Position numbers and translations under genes: made by a program
Notes under the pieces: model-generated
The model's input: the letters and a program-made list of their open reading frames with translations, nothing else
Databases searched by the model: none
Told to the model about the DNA's origin: nothing
NCBI GenBank assembly: GCA_000697055.1
Contig: JNDT01001347.1
Coordinates: 1 to 44,290 of the forward strand
Source: Saksenaea vasiformis B4078
Taxonomy: Eukaryota; Mucoromycota; Mucoromycetes; Mucorales; Saksenaeaceae
DNA length: 44,290 bases
Reading direction: 5' to 3'
Shown here: in pieces, positions 22,269 through 32,566 of the stretch
Layout: every line of letters starts with the position of its first letter
Numbering within the stretch: position 1 is the stretch's first letter

Positions 22269-24836
22269 TTATCTGGTTCTTTTCTTTGGTTGGTTCATTT
22301 TTTTCTTCTCGGCTTTCTTGTCTTTGTTACGTTTCGCTTTGTCAAATAACGTAGGTGACCTTAAGCCTTCATCGATGAGCTCTTCACAACGTGTCTTAAT
22401 TAATGTTGACTCATCCTGCGCGGTCACATAAACATCTGGATACCGGAGACTAAAGACAGGATCATGAATACGCGAACATAGACCATCTTTCTATACCTTA
22501 GCCACATGTACAGGATGATCTTTTTGTGTTTCATTTCCAAGCTGTTTAGTTCCAATGGACTCTTGGGGCATGATTTTGGTAAGTCAACGAGGTCTTGCAG
22601 TTTACACTGCCCATTTTCGCTGAAGACTTTGGCCAGATGCTTGATCGCATCCAAACCATCCTGCTTACGGGAATTCACAGGTGCTGTCACGAACTGGTAC
22701 CTGTCGCGTATCTCCATCGGAATATCCTGTATGGTATCTGCAATTTTCTACTCGAATGCTTAGCTCATCATTACGTTCTATTTCCATGTTTTACCTTTTG
22801 ATCTTCATAATTACAAAGGAAGTAACTGCCGTCTACTGATGCCAGCTCTTCGAATTTTTGCTACACAATAGTCAGCTGCTGTTATGAAGTCTTAGTCCGT
22901 TCTTACCAGAAGCGCAGAAAAAGGTTCATTAGGTAATTGATGGGCAAAAAGTTCTATGATATCTACAGTCGGTTGCAATCCAGCCATCTGCAAGAATGAG
23001 TATTAGCTACATAGAGATTTACTTAGTGTCATCTATTTTTACCTTGACGGGAATCACAGGTGCTTGCATGCAATGTTGCACATAAGGCAGGTCGGCATGC
23101 TTCATTCTACAGCTAAATGAGAACTGGTTCCTTGTCTGCTGGTTAAACTTAACTTACGTTGTCACTTCACCAGATGCATAGGCTGTTCCAAACCGGCCTG
23201 CACGACCACCAATCTGTTTCAGTTGAGGTATACTAACAAAACGTTCTTCTTTTCCGTCAAATTTCTTGACTGTTGAGAAAACAACACGCTTGATATTTCT
23301 ATGCAAAAGGTTTAAGGTTCGCGTTCGTCTTTTTACGGCATCTTACAAATTCAATCCCATGCCGACAGCATCCGAAGCTACCAGCACATCCACATCACTG
23401 TCAGGATCGTTAAACACCTTTGCTTGAAGCGCCCGCGTTTCTACATAGCGTTTGTTCAGATTCTTTGACAAGCCTATTCTCATTTTCTTACCTGGAGGAA
23501 GCCCACCATAAGCGACCGCACATTTAAAGGGTGTGTCTTTTTCAATCTCTCTCTTAATGTTAAAGATATCCGTTCGTGAAAATGCAATCACACAGTCGCC
23601 TTTTCGGATATTACGCCAATCTCGATCCAGCGATTTATGTACGACATTCACTGGTGTAAGACGGTTGTATTCGTTTACGATGACTTCTTCACTGAGCGAT
23701 TCGCAGATTTTTTTAATCACTGGTACAACAGACGCTTCGCCACACAAGTGAATTTCCTTCGCCTGCAAACCGAGCAACGCCTGTGTCCACGCCCATCCTC
23801 GGTTAGAATCGGCAATCATCTGGATTTCATCAATGACTGCGACTTCCATGGGTCTTCCCAAGTTGGCCATTTCAATAGTGGAGCTGGTAAGAGGTGCATA
23901 AGGAGAAACTTCCCGTTTTTCTTCACCCGTTAGCAAATTGCATGCTACCCCAGTCGCGTTCATCCGCTCGTAAATCTCATGAGCCAACAGACGCAACGGT
24001 CCGCAGTAAATGCCGGATTCAGCTTCTGATAATCGTTTTAATGCATGATACGTCTTTCCGCTGTTTGTTGGTCCGACATGCATAATGATTTTTCTAATCT
24101 ACCGTAAGTAATGATTTCCTACAAACTTTATAACAAAACAGGAAGAACAATCATTTACCTTTGCATCTGACGTGCTTGCGGAAACCATTCGCTAGGAAAT
24201 CGGAGGTCGCTTAATTTTCGTAACGACCGGTACTTGCCCACGACTTCCTCCGGAAGATATTGCTCAGCAAATTCGTAAAATGATGACAGTAGGTAACGAT
24301 CAATGGATACTACATACGCCAGAATGACCAATTAGGATGATCTTTCGTATTTCAACGGGCTTACCAATGCCCTCATCATTGTACACCGCCAGAGCTCCTT
24401 CCGCGTTACATCGTGGTATCTCGCCTGCCGCCACAGCTCTGGTGAACTTTGGAGCTATGTCAGCGAATAGTGGGCCACGGATACCCATACTGTTCGCTTT
24501 CTTCTTTATGATTATATTCCGAGGGAAAGCGGCAAGTCGTGCATGTAGTGCTGTTCAACCCAAATGTCAGTCCCACTGAAAACTGATCATTGTCGTCATG
24601 TTACTTTTTTCCGCCCATGCCAGAGATTTCTTCTGTGGCATCAATATATCCAACTTTAGGCCGCTTCGAAAGAACTCTCCGGGAGAGAATGGGTTGATCT
24701 TTTTCTTCGTAGCATGTCGGAAGCAGGGCGATCCTGTCGTGATCGCTGCCCGCAAGATCCTTGACGTCGGCGAATTAAACGTGTGACGAAGCAGACATGT
24801 CGTCTGCAATGCACAAGAACGGCCAACTCTTAACAT
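22269..24836 (-). CDS. SUV3: Mitochondrial ATP-dependent RNA helicase Suv3
   Basis: Suv3 unwinds RNA in the mitochondrial matrix and, with an exoribonuclease, forms the RNA degradosome. Ten exons join as 24836-24605, 24550-24365, 24309-24159, 24093-23347, 23298-23158, 23106-23043, 22987-22907, 22860-22795, 22747-22497 and 22449-22269. The sum is 2100 nt (699 aa) and every junction is in phase. The first exon starts MLRVGRSCALQTTCLLRH, an arginine-rich, acid-poor leader typical of a mitochondrial presequence. Walker A GPTNSGKT lies near residues 197-204, DEIQ near 278 and motif VI QIGGRAGR near 467. The Suv3 C-terminal helical region follows, and the protein ends in a basic tail (KKRTR). Length matches fungal and human Suv3 (about 700-790 aa). 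The ATG at 24836 is preferred over an in-frame ATG at 24911 because it places the presequence at the N-terminus. Confidence 0.95.
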
Positions 24837-26351
24837 GGCCAACGTAAAAGCACGGGGAGGAAAAGTGTCTTGTTTACGGTGGTAACCTGTCCGATCCTGC
24901 CCATGGGCCAACCCCTTCTGAAAATTTCATGTGGCTTTGCGGGACCAGTTGGTGCCTGAAACCTTCCTCGACTGTCCCACGTTGCTGGACATTTCACAGA
25001 ACAATGCTCACTCGGGAAAAACGCAATCTCCCTGACTTGTTCAAGCAAGGAGTATGCTGAGTTATTACAGTCAACATTGTGGCGTTTTCTGCAACAAAAC
25101 GCTTTACAGCGTTTGGAAATTTCCGAGATGTTGACACAATCATCCCAAGTGGTTTACCTGAGCATCCAAGAACTGCTGGCTTGACTTGCTTTCATCCAAT
25201 AGTTTATCTTATACGTTTCACTTAACAGAATTGAATGAAATAAAATAGAGTGGACCTTATCACAGCAATGCAAGGAGAAAGGGAGGCAATTTTAGTATTT
25301 TTTCTTCGATAGTGGCCTCCATAACAACACGTTGCGACAGTGGCAAACAGTTGAAATCATACCAGTTGCTGTCCCTTTGGTACAACTGACAACTACCGTC
25401 TCTTTGTACAAGAAATAGACAGAGTCTATTTAAAGCGCAGTTCTCCTATATGTTTAGTTGGTACACTAAAGACCGAGATGATTCTGGACCTGGCGCAAGT
25501 AAACCCCCCACACTCCGAGTTTGCCCTGCTCCACGATTAAATCATTAATGGAATATGCTCCGTTTCATTAGAATATAGAGGTCAGTAAAACAACGAAATG
25601 CAGCGATTGGGTGAGATTATGCTTCAATGTCACTGGTACTTCGTTTTTAAAGATGCAGCAATGGTAATAACGATCTTATTGGATAGAATCAACGTCAATG
25701 GACATTCCTATGCATAGCAGCCATTAGCGATGACGATCCATGGCTTATCTTTTTATCTCATATGAACTGCTTTATGTGTTGCCATATTCAGCATGCTGTT
25801 GTGTATGTAGCCTTCATTATTATTACTATTTTTTTTTTTTTGCGGGAATAAAAGTAACCAGTTATTTGTGTGTCAGAGTCTCCCGGGGAAAAGCTAGTCC
25901 ACGTTGTTCGGGGAAAGCTAAGCGCTAACCGTGATTCGCTGCGTTATGCATACAAGACTCCTATATGCCCCTTTGAGCACCTGTGCGCTTTTTGACGAAC
26001 TTGGCTTCCACTGACAAGATTTTTTTTTGTGATTCTGCTGCTGCAAGTTCAAACCGCCACCTCCTTGCGTCAAGGATCTTTTTTCTTTTTTTTTACAGAG
26101 AAGAGAGAAAATTTCTGCCAAGAAGTGAGAGAATGCAATGATGATGCAACACGATCCTTGTAGGTAATAGATGGATAGCGAATGGGGTTTTCTCGCTAGC
26201 TCTTTCACATTTCTGCTCTAGCTGCGACACACAACAAAACGGAGTGAGGAGAAAGTATTTGTGTCCGTGTGTATGTGGTTCAATAAAGAAAATTAGGGGG
26301 TTCAAACGCGGTTGCATATGATTTATAATAGTTTGTTTGCCAAGGCAATCT
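24837..26351. other. Intergenic, nothing recognised
   Basis: The first 200 bp are the probable Suv3 promoter; short minus-strand frames there (24830-25048) are likely upstream noise. From 25050 to 26330 I see only short frames, a T run near 25830 and T-rich tracts near 26019 and 26080. No RNA gene is evident. Confidence 0.45.
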
Positions 26352-26999
26352 ATGTTACCTTTTGTTTCTTCCATCTCTATTTTTATTATGACTGAACAAA
26401 CATCGCGACGACGACAAAGCGTACGAACATGTCTTCGTTATGCCTCTTATCATTTGGTCAGACTACGATCTGAATTCAGGACAAAACCAATGGCGATGCC
26501 TGATATTACACATAACTTGAACGTTGACGAAGACTTATCCAGTGACGATGACAGAGCCAGCCAACTCACCTATCTCTCAGAACTCATGTCCCGCAAGGAT
26601 CATCGTCGATGTGGACTCCGATCCAAGTCAGATCGATGTCCATCTTCTCTGCATCCACCACAACCACAGCCAAGGAAGTTTGAACAACCAATAAAACCAC
26701 GCCTGCGGCAATGGTATCCGTCGTTTGCTTTGGCTTCCCAATTTCTATTTCCTACCAAATCACAGGAACAGAAACCTGTTACTGTCGTTAGTCCGTCAGA
26801 ACATCCAATTGATTCACATCATAACGACGATGATTACAGTAGCTGCGATGAAGATGATGACGATGAAGAAGATATTCAAACATGTCAACGTTCACGACCA
26901 ACCACAGCATTTTTGGTGTCCTTGTCACCGTCAGCTGCAGCTGCCGCCTCTGCAGCCAGGATGCGACGATGGCAGGCACGCTCTCAGAGAAAATCATAA
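26352..26999 (+). CDS. Unknown protein with an acidic stretch
   Basis: A single open frame of about 215 codons from the ATG at 26352, or about 203 from the ATG at 26388 (MTEQTSRRRQSVRTC), ends at a TAA at 26999. The N-terminal third is basic. Two acidic segments follow: NVDEDLSSDDD near residue 60 and a run of mixed Asp/Glu (DEDDDDEEDI) near residue 175. The C-terminus is alanine-rich then basic (RMRRWQARSQRKS). A middle segment, RLRQWYPSFALASQFLFP, looks structured. There are no membrane segments and no catalytic motif. The codon pattern is protein-like on this strand, whereas the overlapping minus frame is less so. It could be a nuclear or signalling adaptor; I do not recognise it. Confidence 0.5.
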   Translation: MLPFVSSISIFIMTEQTSRRRQSVRTCLRYASYHLVRLRSEFRTKPMAMPDITHNLNVDEDLSSDDDRASQLTYLSELMSRKDHRRCGLRSKSDRCPSSLHPPQPQPRKFEQPIKPRLRQWYPSFALASQFLFPTKSQEQKPVTVVSPSEHPIDSHHNDDDYSSCDEDDDDEEDIQTCQRSRPTTAFLVSLSPSAAAAASAARMRRWQARSQRKS

Positions 27000-29125
27000 G
27001 CTTTATAGATAATTGTACATGCATATCCCAAAAAAAAGGAAAAGAAAGATCCAAGCAATATATTATTGTAAAAGTTTAAACACACCCAAAATCCTGACGC
27101 GGGTAAAAAAACACCTGACAACGATTGTCCTTCTTTCTTTGCAACGACATTCCACAGAATTTGGTAACAGAAACGAGCGCTGTCCTGTTGCTTTTGTTCC
27201 CAAAGCCTATGTTTCCCCAGATTGTTTCTGTTGGTCTTTGGTGGGTTTTGCTCTCTGGCAGTGCAGTGGCTTAATAACCCTTGAATTTGGTGTCCTGCGT
27301 TATTCAAACACTGCGCCTCCGGGAGCTATGAAACATATGATATCCTCCATATCCCTTAGAAGATCAAACATTTGTGGCTTTTCTCAGATAATCAGAGTGA
27401 TACGATTCTTTAAGGAGAGAAGGAGGAAGATGTTATAGGATGGATAATAGTAAATCGTCGAATCAGCCCTGATCGATCGAAAAGTAGAGCTCTGTTTGTG
27501 TTCGCTCTTTATCCAAAACCTTAATTCTTTGGTGTTCAGTCTGCTGATCACCCATACTGAGGAACCACTGAAGAATTGGTATGCATAGCTGCACGACCCA
27601 GCCAGATATACCCAACTGGGAGGTTTCGTCTGCACACTCTAAAATGAAACAAATGCAGCATCCCTTTTAGGTGAAATCTGTTCACGTAACAAATACGAGA
27701 CACTATCCATAACTCCAAACGGATAACGCAGCTTCTACTGCTGAGAGTCCAAAGCTGGATCTGTATTGTTGATTTTGATCAGGAACGATAAATCTCTTTC
27801 ACAAAACGGATGCTTCCTTGGTTCATTTTGAACCTTCTTGCTATGAACGAGGGGGCGTGGAGCTTATCTCTAGTGCTCGCTTCTGTTGTTGCTGCTGTTG
27901 TTGCTATTGGTTTTTGGGGGAGAGGAAGGAGATTGCCGCAGGTGGCACAAGCATTCTGGGAATGTTCAGTCCAATGAATGATCTATTCACCTAAAAGAGA
28001 AAAGCGCCAATCTTTAGCAACGCATACCAAGACAAAATTCACAATTGTGCAGGAGTGAAAAAAGTAAAGAAGTCGACAAATTCTACTTTTTACCAAGAAT
28101 GTCGCTCAGACCATACAAGCGATCTGGTACATTTGACATTTCTGGGAAAAAGGTAATTTACAGATATGAAGTTTTAAGTTAACTTTTCAATATAATGGCA
28201 TCGTGCAGCTGAATAATATGTCATTGTGTTTATTTTATTTTCGATAGTACCATCACCCTACTGCATACCGCACAGCATCCCTCACCCCTAGAGAAAAAGA
28301 TCATATTATCATTTTTGCTGGAAAAGGAAAACAAGATACAAGAAATACGTCCTTAACAAGAGTGAAAGTCTTTTCACGTATGAGACTTACGACGTTACGT
28401 GAATAACACCCATATATACTTCTACTATTCAATGATAGCCTATAGGATTTTTAACCGACCGCTCATCCCTTAATTCAGGGATGGGGGACGTCTGTGGGAA
28501 AAAAAAAAAACAGTTGATCCAATCAATGAATAAGATAAGTCCAGCATTTTTTGACGCAATAAAGAGCATCCCTTTTCTTCTCATGTTTTGATTCCCATGT
28601 GCCAACCTTTTTATGTGCTCCATGCTCCTGTAAGGTCGCATGGATAACCTCGGGAAGAAAAAGACGTTCTCAAGATCGGGATTAGGTGAGTTCGGAGGGC
28701 ATTCATGTACCATGACTTTTCTTTTCGTAATTAGAGCACCAGAATATTCCTTTCACGAAACACGTCTTATGGTTATAGAATGAAGGAATCAGGTACTGAT
28801 GTACATGTTCTTCCCGTTTCACATGAATAATAACATGTTTACTAATTAAGAATCCTTCTTTCTTTTTTCTTGCGCCATATTTCCTTACTGTGAAGGTGTG
28901 ACAACATTTACTTACCTGAGTGAAGGGCGAAATACACCATCACAGCCAAGACAGTTCGGGACAGAGGTCATGCAGCCTAAGCGGCAGACAAAAAGAACAT
29001 GAATAAGCCTGTATATGTAATGAAAAGTTGACATCCTTACGGGGATGTTAAAGATAAACAGAGCCACAGGGAAAAAAAAAAGATTCATGCATTCCTTTAC
29101 ATATGGACTTTTTTGGATGGAACCC
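27000..29125. other. Unassigned 2.1 kb with fragmentary minus-strand coding signal
   Basis: Between about 28130 and 27460 the minus strand shows several short protein-like stretches in different frames: MSNVPDRLYGLSDIL at 28130, a Gln-rich run near 27890, LRYPFGVMDSVSYLLREQ near 27730 and GWVVQLCIPILQWFLSMG near 27590. Splice-like signals exist, but no set I tried gives an uninterrupted product. Two in-frame TAG codons fall next to glutamine codons. A plus-strand frame at 27013-27438 is unconvincing. 28160-29110 has only a poly-A run near 28500 and one minus-strand frame (28713-28429) of unknown meaning. Confidence 0.35.
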
Positions 29126-29286
29126 GTCCTTACCTGGACACATCTTCACTGCTTCCGATACGATACTGGGAACCATCACTGAAGTACCTCAATGCAAAAG
29201 TGACGTTCCTTATCTCGGGACATTCTCGCGCCATCCGTTGGGATGCTGAAAAACCATCACTGAGGTACCTTAATGCCAACGTCAGG
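29126..29286. repeat. 81-bp tandem duplication
   Basis: AACCATCACTGAAGTACCTC at 29171 recurs as AACCATCACTGAGGTACCTT at 29252, an 81-bp offset. Looser similarity extends upstream: CGTCCTTACCTGGACA near 29127 against CGTTCCTTATCTCGGGACA near 29204. A partial third unit may begin near 29281. Because 81 is divisible by three, a plus-strand frame through both units encodes related PSLKYLNAKV and PSLRYLNANV segments, which may be incidental. Confidence 0.6.
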
Positions 29287-29595
29287 TTATCCAGGCGAAA
29301 AGTGTTCCTTGGATTAAAACAAAATAAACTCACGCATAAAAGATCATCACTTTCCAACACGAAATTAATCCACATGAACGTATAAGGACATATAATTGAC
29401 GCAAATGTTTATTCAAAGTCCATAATTTCATAGAAGTAACCTGCTTCTATTCATACAGCGAAATGAGAAACCATCCTCATTCTTTCTTAACTACATACAA
29501 ATAAGTTTCTGCAAATAATAACAAAGCTATGTTCAAGAAGGAAAAGACTCAGCCAAACGTAGAGAGCAATAAAAGAAGACGAGGCTATGCGTGGC
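29287..29595. other. Spacer, 3' flank of the WWE-like gene
   Basis: AT-rich, no gene. Probable 3' UTR of the minus-strand gene that stops at 29596. Confidence 0.4.
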
Positions 29596-30255
29596 TCAGC
29601 AAGGGGGGAAGATGCCGTTATTAGAAGTTGTAGGTGGAGGGGACGTAGAAGACCATGGGATGTGGAGTGCATCCTGCTGCACTGTAGGCCTTAGCGCTAA
29701 GTTGGGGTAAAAAGTACCCAATACGCTAACCGCAGATGGTCCATTGGCCTTCGATTGTTGGTGCATGGGCCAGTCGTAACTATTGCTCATTAGTGTATAT
29801 AGTGCCTGGTTAAGGTGCATCATATTGAGTGATTCCTGCGTTATGGAAGGAGGGCAAGGGGAAATAGGTAAAAGTGGCGTGGACGTTGTCACCATGGATG
29901 AGTTACTAGCAGATTGTGGTTGTAACGGTAGTAAGGAGGAGGATGAGGATGAGTAGGAGGAGGAAGAGGAGGAAGAGGAGGAGGACACTCTCCCGATGAC
30001 GCGTCGTTTCACATAATAGCGCGTCCCTGGCATCCGTAGATGTATCTGCTCTAAGCCAAAGTAGATACGGGCTGGCTCAGGAAGGTGGGAATCGCGGATA
30101 GTAATATAATGACTTGTTTGGCGTAGTTTTCCTTGGCGGTATGCTCTTTCAATGGTGCGGTGGTTTGAAGCGTCAAACTCCATAAAATAGGTATTTTCCA
30201 GCATGAATCCCCAGACTACTCTGAATAGTCTATCGTTTGCTGAATGAGTCGGCAT
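29596..30255 (-). CDS. WWE-like domain protein with a poly-serine linker
   Basis: A single exon of 219 codons starts at 30255 (MPTHSANDRLFRVVWGF). A longer frame exists upstream, but its extra residues look like leader noise. Residues about 10-85 resemble a WWE domain: an N-terminal tryptophan (VVWGF), FDASNHRTIERAY (the usual IE-x-AY core) and a closing RMPGTRYYVKRRV like the arginine-rich end of the family. WWE domains occur in ubiquitin ligases, PARPs and DDHD phospholipases, where some bind poly-ADP-ribose or inositol-containing ligands. After it come ten serines, a tyrosine and six serines encoded by simple-sequence DNA, then a Pro/Ser-rich disordered tail. No second catalytic domain is present, so this may be a stand-alone adaptor. 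The domain call is tentative. Confidence 0.6.
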   Translation of the reverse strand: MPTHSANDRLFRVVWGFMLENTYFMEFDASNHRTIERAYRQGKLRQTSHYITIRDSHLPEPARIYFGLEQIHLRMPGTRYYVKRRVIGRVSSSSSSSSSSYSSSSSSLLPLQPQSASNSSMVTTSTPLLPISPCPPSITQESLNMMHLNQALYTLMSNSYDWPMHQQSKANGPSAVSVLGTFYPNLALRPTVQQDALHIPWSSTSPPPTTSNNGIFPPC

Positions 30256-30883
30256 CTTGATAATGAAAAAAATAAAAAGGGGGGAGGTAGTCCGAGATAG
30301 TAAAATTAGGACCCTGACAATCGCTGTCGTTGGTCTCTTTTTAAGGGTTTTTTGCAAAATTATTAATAAGCGGATGCTTGCATCAACAAAGAGCCCTGCA
30401 ACCTTTTTTCTTCTTTTTTACATTTCAATGAATAGCTTCTCAGCTGATTAAAAACAACATGTTTTCTCATAGGTTCGACGATCATCTGTATCACACAATA
30501 GCTATCTCCTATTCACGACGCAACCTGCCCCGTATCCCCAAATTCACCCCAACCAACATTAATCAACAACAGTCAAACCTATTCATAAAACCCTTTTTCA
30601 GAGAAATAGTGCTCTTGCATCACTCCGAGGAAAGTGTATACGCAATTTCCTTCTTTTGATAGATAATGAAAAGTTTAATTGCCGATCAGACATATGTATA
30701 CTATTTCAAGCAGCGTAAAATTTATTCAAAACGAGTAAATATCAAAAAGAGAACAAAAGTGTGTATGTAAAATGATAAAATGGAAGAGAGTATTGAAGCT
30801 TGAAATGATCGCTTCATAAAAGCATATAAGAAGAAAAGAAATAAAGGAAGAAGGGAGGAAAAATGCTTGACACGATCTGGGAA

Positions 30884-30886
<3 letters not shown>
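30256..30886. other. Spacer between two same-strand genes
   Basis: Probable promoter of the WWE-like gene and the distal 3' flank of the SamB-like gene. A plus-strand frame at 30459-30659 has no features. Nothing else seen. Confidence 0.4.

Positions 30887-30919
<33 letters not shown>
30887..30919. repeat. GA dinucleotide microsatellite
   Basis: About sixteen uninterrupted GA units. It lies 65 bp beyond the stop of the SamB-like gene, so it is probably transcribed as CT repeats in that gene's 3' UTR. Confidence 0.95.
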
Positions 30920-30923
<4 letters not shown>

Positions 30924-30983
30924 CTTAGGATGGCAGAAATAAAAACAAAGTCCGACATGTGTAGATAATTCCTTCGGTTTAGC

Positions 30984-32566
30984 TCAGAGTTCCATACTGA
31001 CACCCATCTCCATGATGATTCCTGGGTTTTCTGAACTCTCTGCGGTGGCGCGCCCACCTGTTTGCATAGTCATATCTTCATGTGATGGAGGTGTCGGGAC
31101 ATCTGTTGCTACGACAGCATCCAGATCATGGTTGCGTCTACCAGTACCCAATACTGTTGGATCTGGATGTGTAGCTCCTTGGACAGATACAATTGCGTTT
31201 TGGGATGTAGGTGAGCCCACACGTCCAGTCCCTAGCACAGCTGTTGACTGTTCACTCTCACGCATGGCTGTTGGCTGTCTTTCCACGCACCACCATCGGT
31301 GCCCATCGCCCCAAGCCTTGCTCTGGCATTCTTTGCTGCAGTATTTTGCTTTCCGACATCTGCGACACTTTGCAAACTCGCGTGGCTGTCGCTCCCACTG
31401 TCCGCAGTGCATGTTTGCGCATCGGCGGACGCCCCCTCGTGTTTCATCTTTGCGGCATGCGTTTCGCATAATCACACTGGCCCAGTGTTGTATGGCACTG
31501 GGATGGTTGCGCTGGGCGAATTTTTCGACGATAGAAAAGACGTTTTGCTCATAAGCTGTGAGGAAAATGGTGCGGATATGTGAATATTTCGAGAGATAGG
31601 CGAGTAGTTGAAGGGATAAGAGGATATCTTCCTCACGATAAAATACGTTGTCGATGGTGGGTGTTCGTGGGTCCTGTGAATTTGGCACGGGGCGTATGGG
31701 TTCGCGATGGATCCTATTTTGGCGACGTTGAGCGGAATTAACTTTGACATAGGGGAAGGTGGAACGTCGAACTGAGATGGGTAATGTGGCGCGTGTGGTC
31801 GGACGACGAATATGCGAAGATGTGGTTTCATTGCGTTGCGAGGGTATAGAAGAAGAAGTAGAAGAGGGGGAGTCTGTACAAGATGGACGAGACAGTGGGC
31901 GTACTAAAGCAGTTGGTGGAAACAGTTGTGTGGTTGGTGACGTTGAGGGAGCTGCAGGTTAGACATTTAGTTAGTGATAAGGGGTTTTTTTTATGAGTAT
32001 GTAATGCAGAAGAGTTAAAAACACCAACCTGATGGATAATCATTTGTATTGTTATTGTTGGAAGGAGGGTGGATGGGTAAGGATTGGAATTCACGTAAGG
32101 TCATGGTTCTTCTCAGAGATTCAGCCACGGGAGCTTGTCCTCGTTTTTCTTGCTCCTGTCTTTCGTTTTCTTGTCGCGCAATCTCTACGGCTCTCAGGAA
32201 GTTTTCGAGCACACGCAAAACAACAGGAATCATTCCAGCTTCAACGACTCTTGTGCGGATCTGTTCAGTGCCTCTAACACCGACATTAAAGACACACTGA
32301 AAAGCAAGAGACCACTTCCAAAGACTTCTTCGATCGGAGTACTGGGTTTGAGGAGACAGTATGCGCACCAGTCGCTCTAAGCCGCCATCTAATACCAGAA
32401 TTTCTCTGATGCGAGGTGATGTCGAGGTAAGATAAACGAGATGAGTCAGCGAGTTAATCAAGGGTAGGGTAGCTGTGCAATCCAATGCTCTTCTGTCGTA
32501 AAGCGCCGACGTAATACAAACAGCGGCTCTGCTTTGTCCAGGAAAGCACAGATTGGGTTCTCGCAT
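30984..32566 (-). CDS. samB: MYND zinc-finger protein, SamB/Mub1 family
   Basis: Aspergillus SamB and yeast Mub1 are MYND proteins involved in morphogenesis; Mub1 works with the ligase Ubr2 to degrade Rpn4. Two exons, 32566-32029 and 31951-30984, join in phase 1/2 across a 77-nt intron (donor GTTGGT, acceptor CCTGCAG) to 1506 nt (501 aa). The N-terminus (MREPNLCFPGQSRAAVCITS) and the armadillo-like helices after it are the conserved family start. A low-complexity Ser/Thr/Pro region follows the splice. The MYND finger spans about residues 357-401, with C-x4-C, C-x2-C, YCSKEC and H-x3-C zinc ligands all present. The tail is disordered. The protein is slightly shorter than Mub1 (620 aa). Confidence 0.92.

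Noticed and set aside
27906..27908. TAG in a glutamine run as evidence for a reassigned stop codon
   Set aside because: The well-supported arrestin-like gene uses TAG as its terminator, so genome-wide reassignment is unlikely; decay or a splice acceptor is simpler.
31012..31583. Plus-strand frames of 180, 86 and 94 codons
   Set aside because: They are opposite the SamB-like exon 2 that encodes an intact MYND finger; shadows only.
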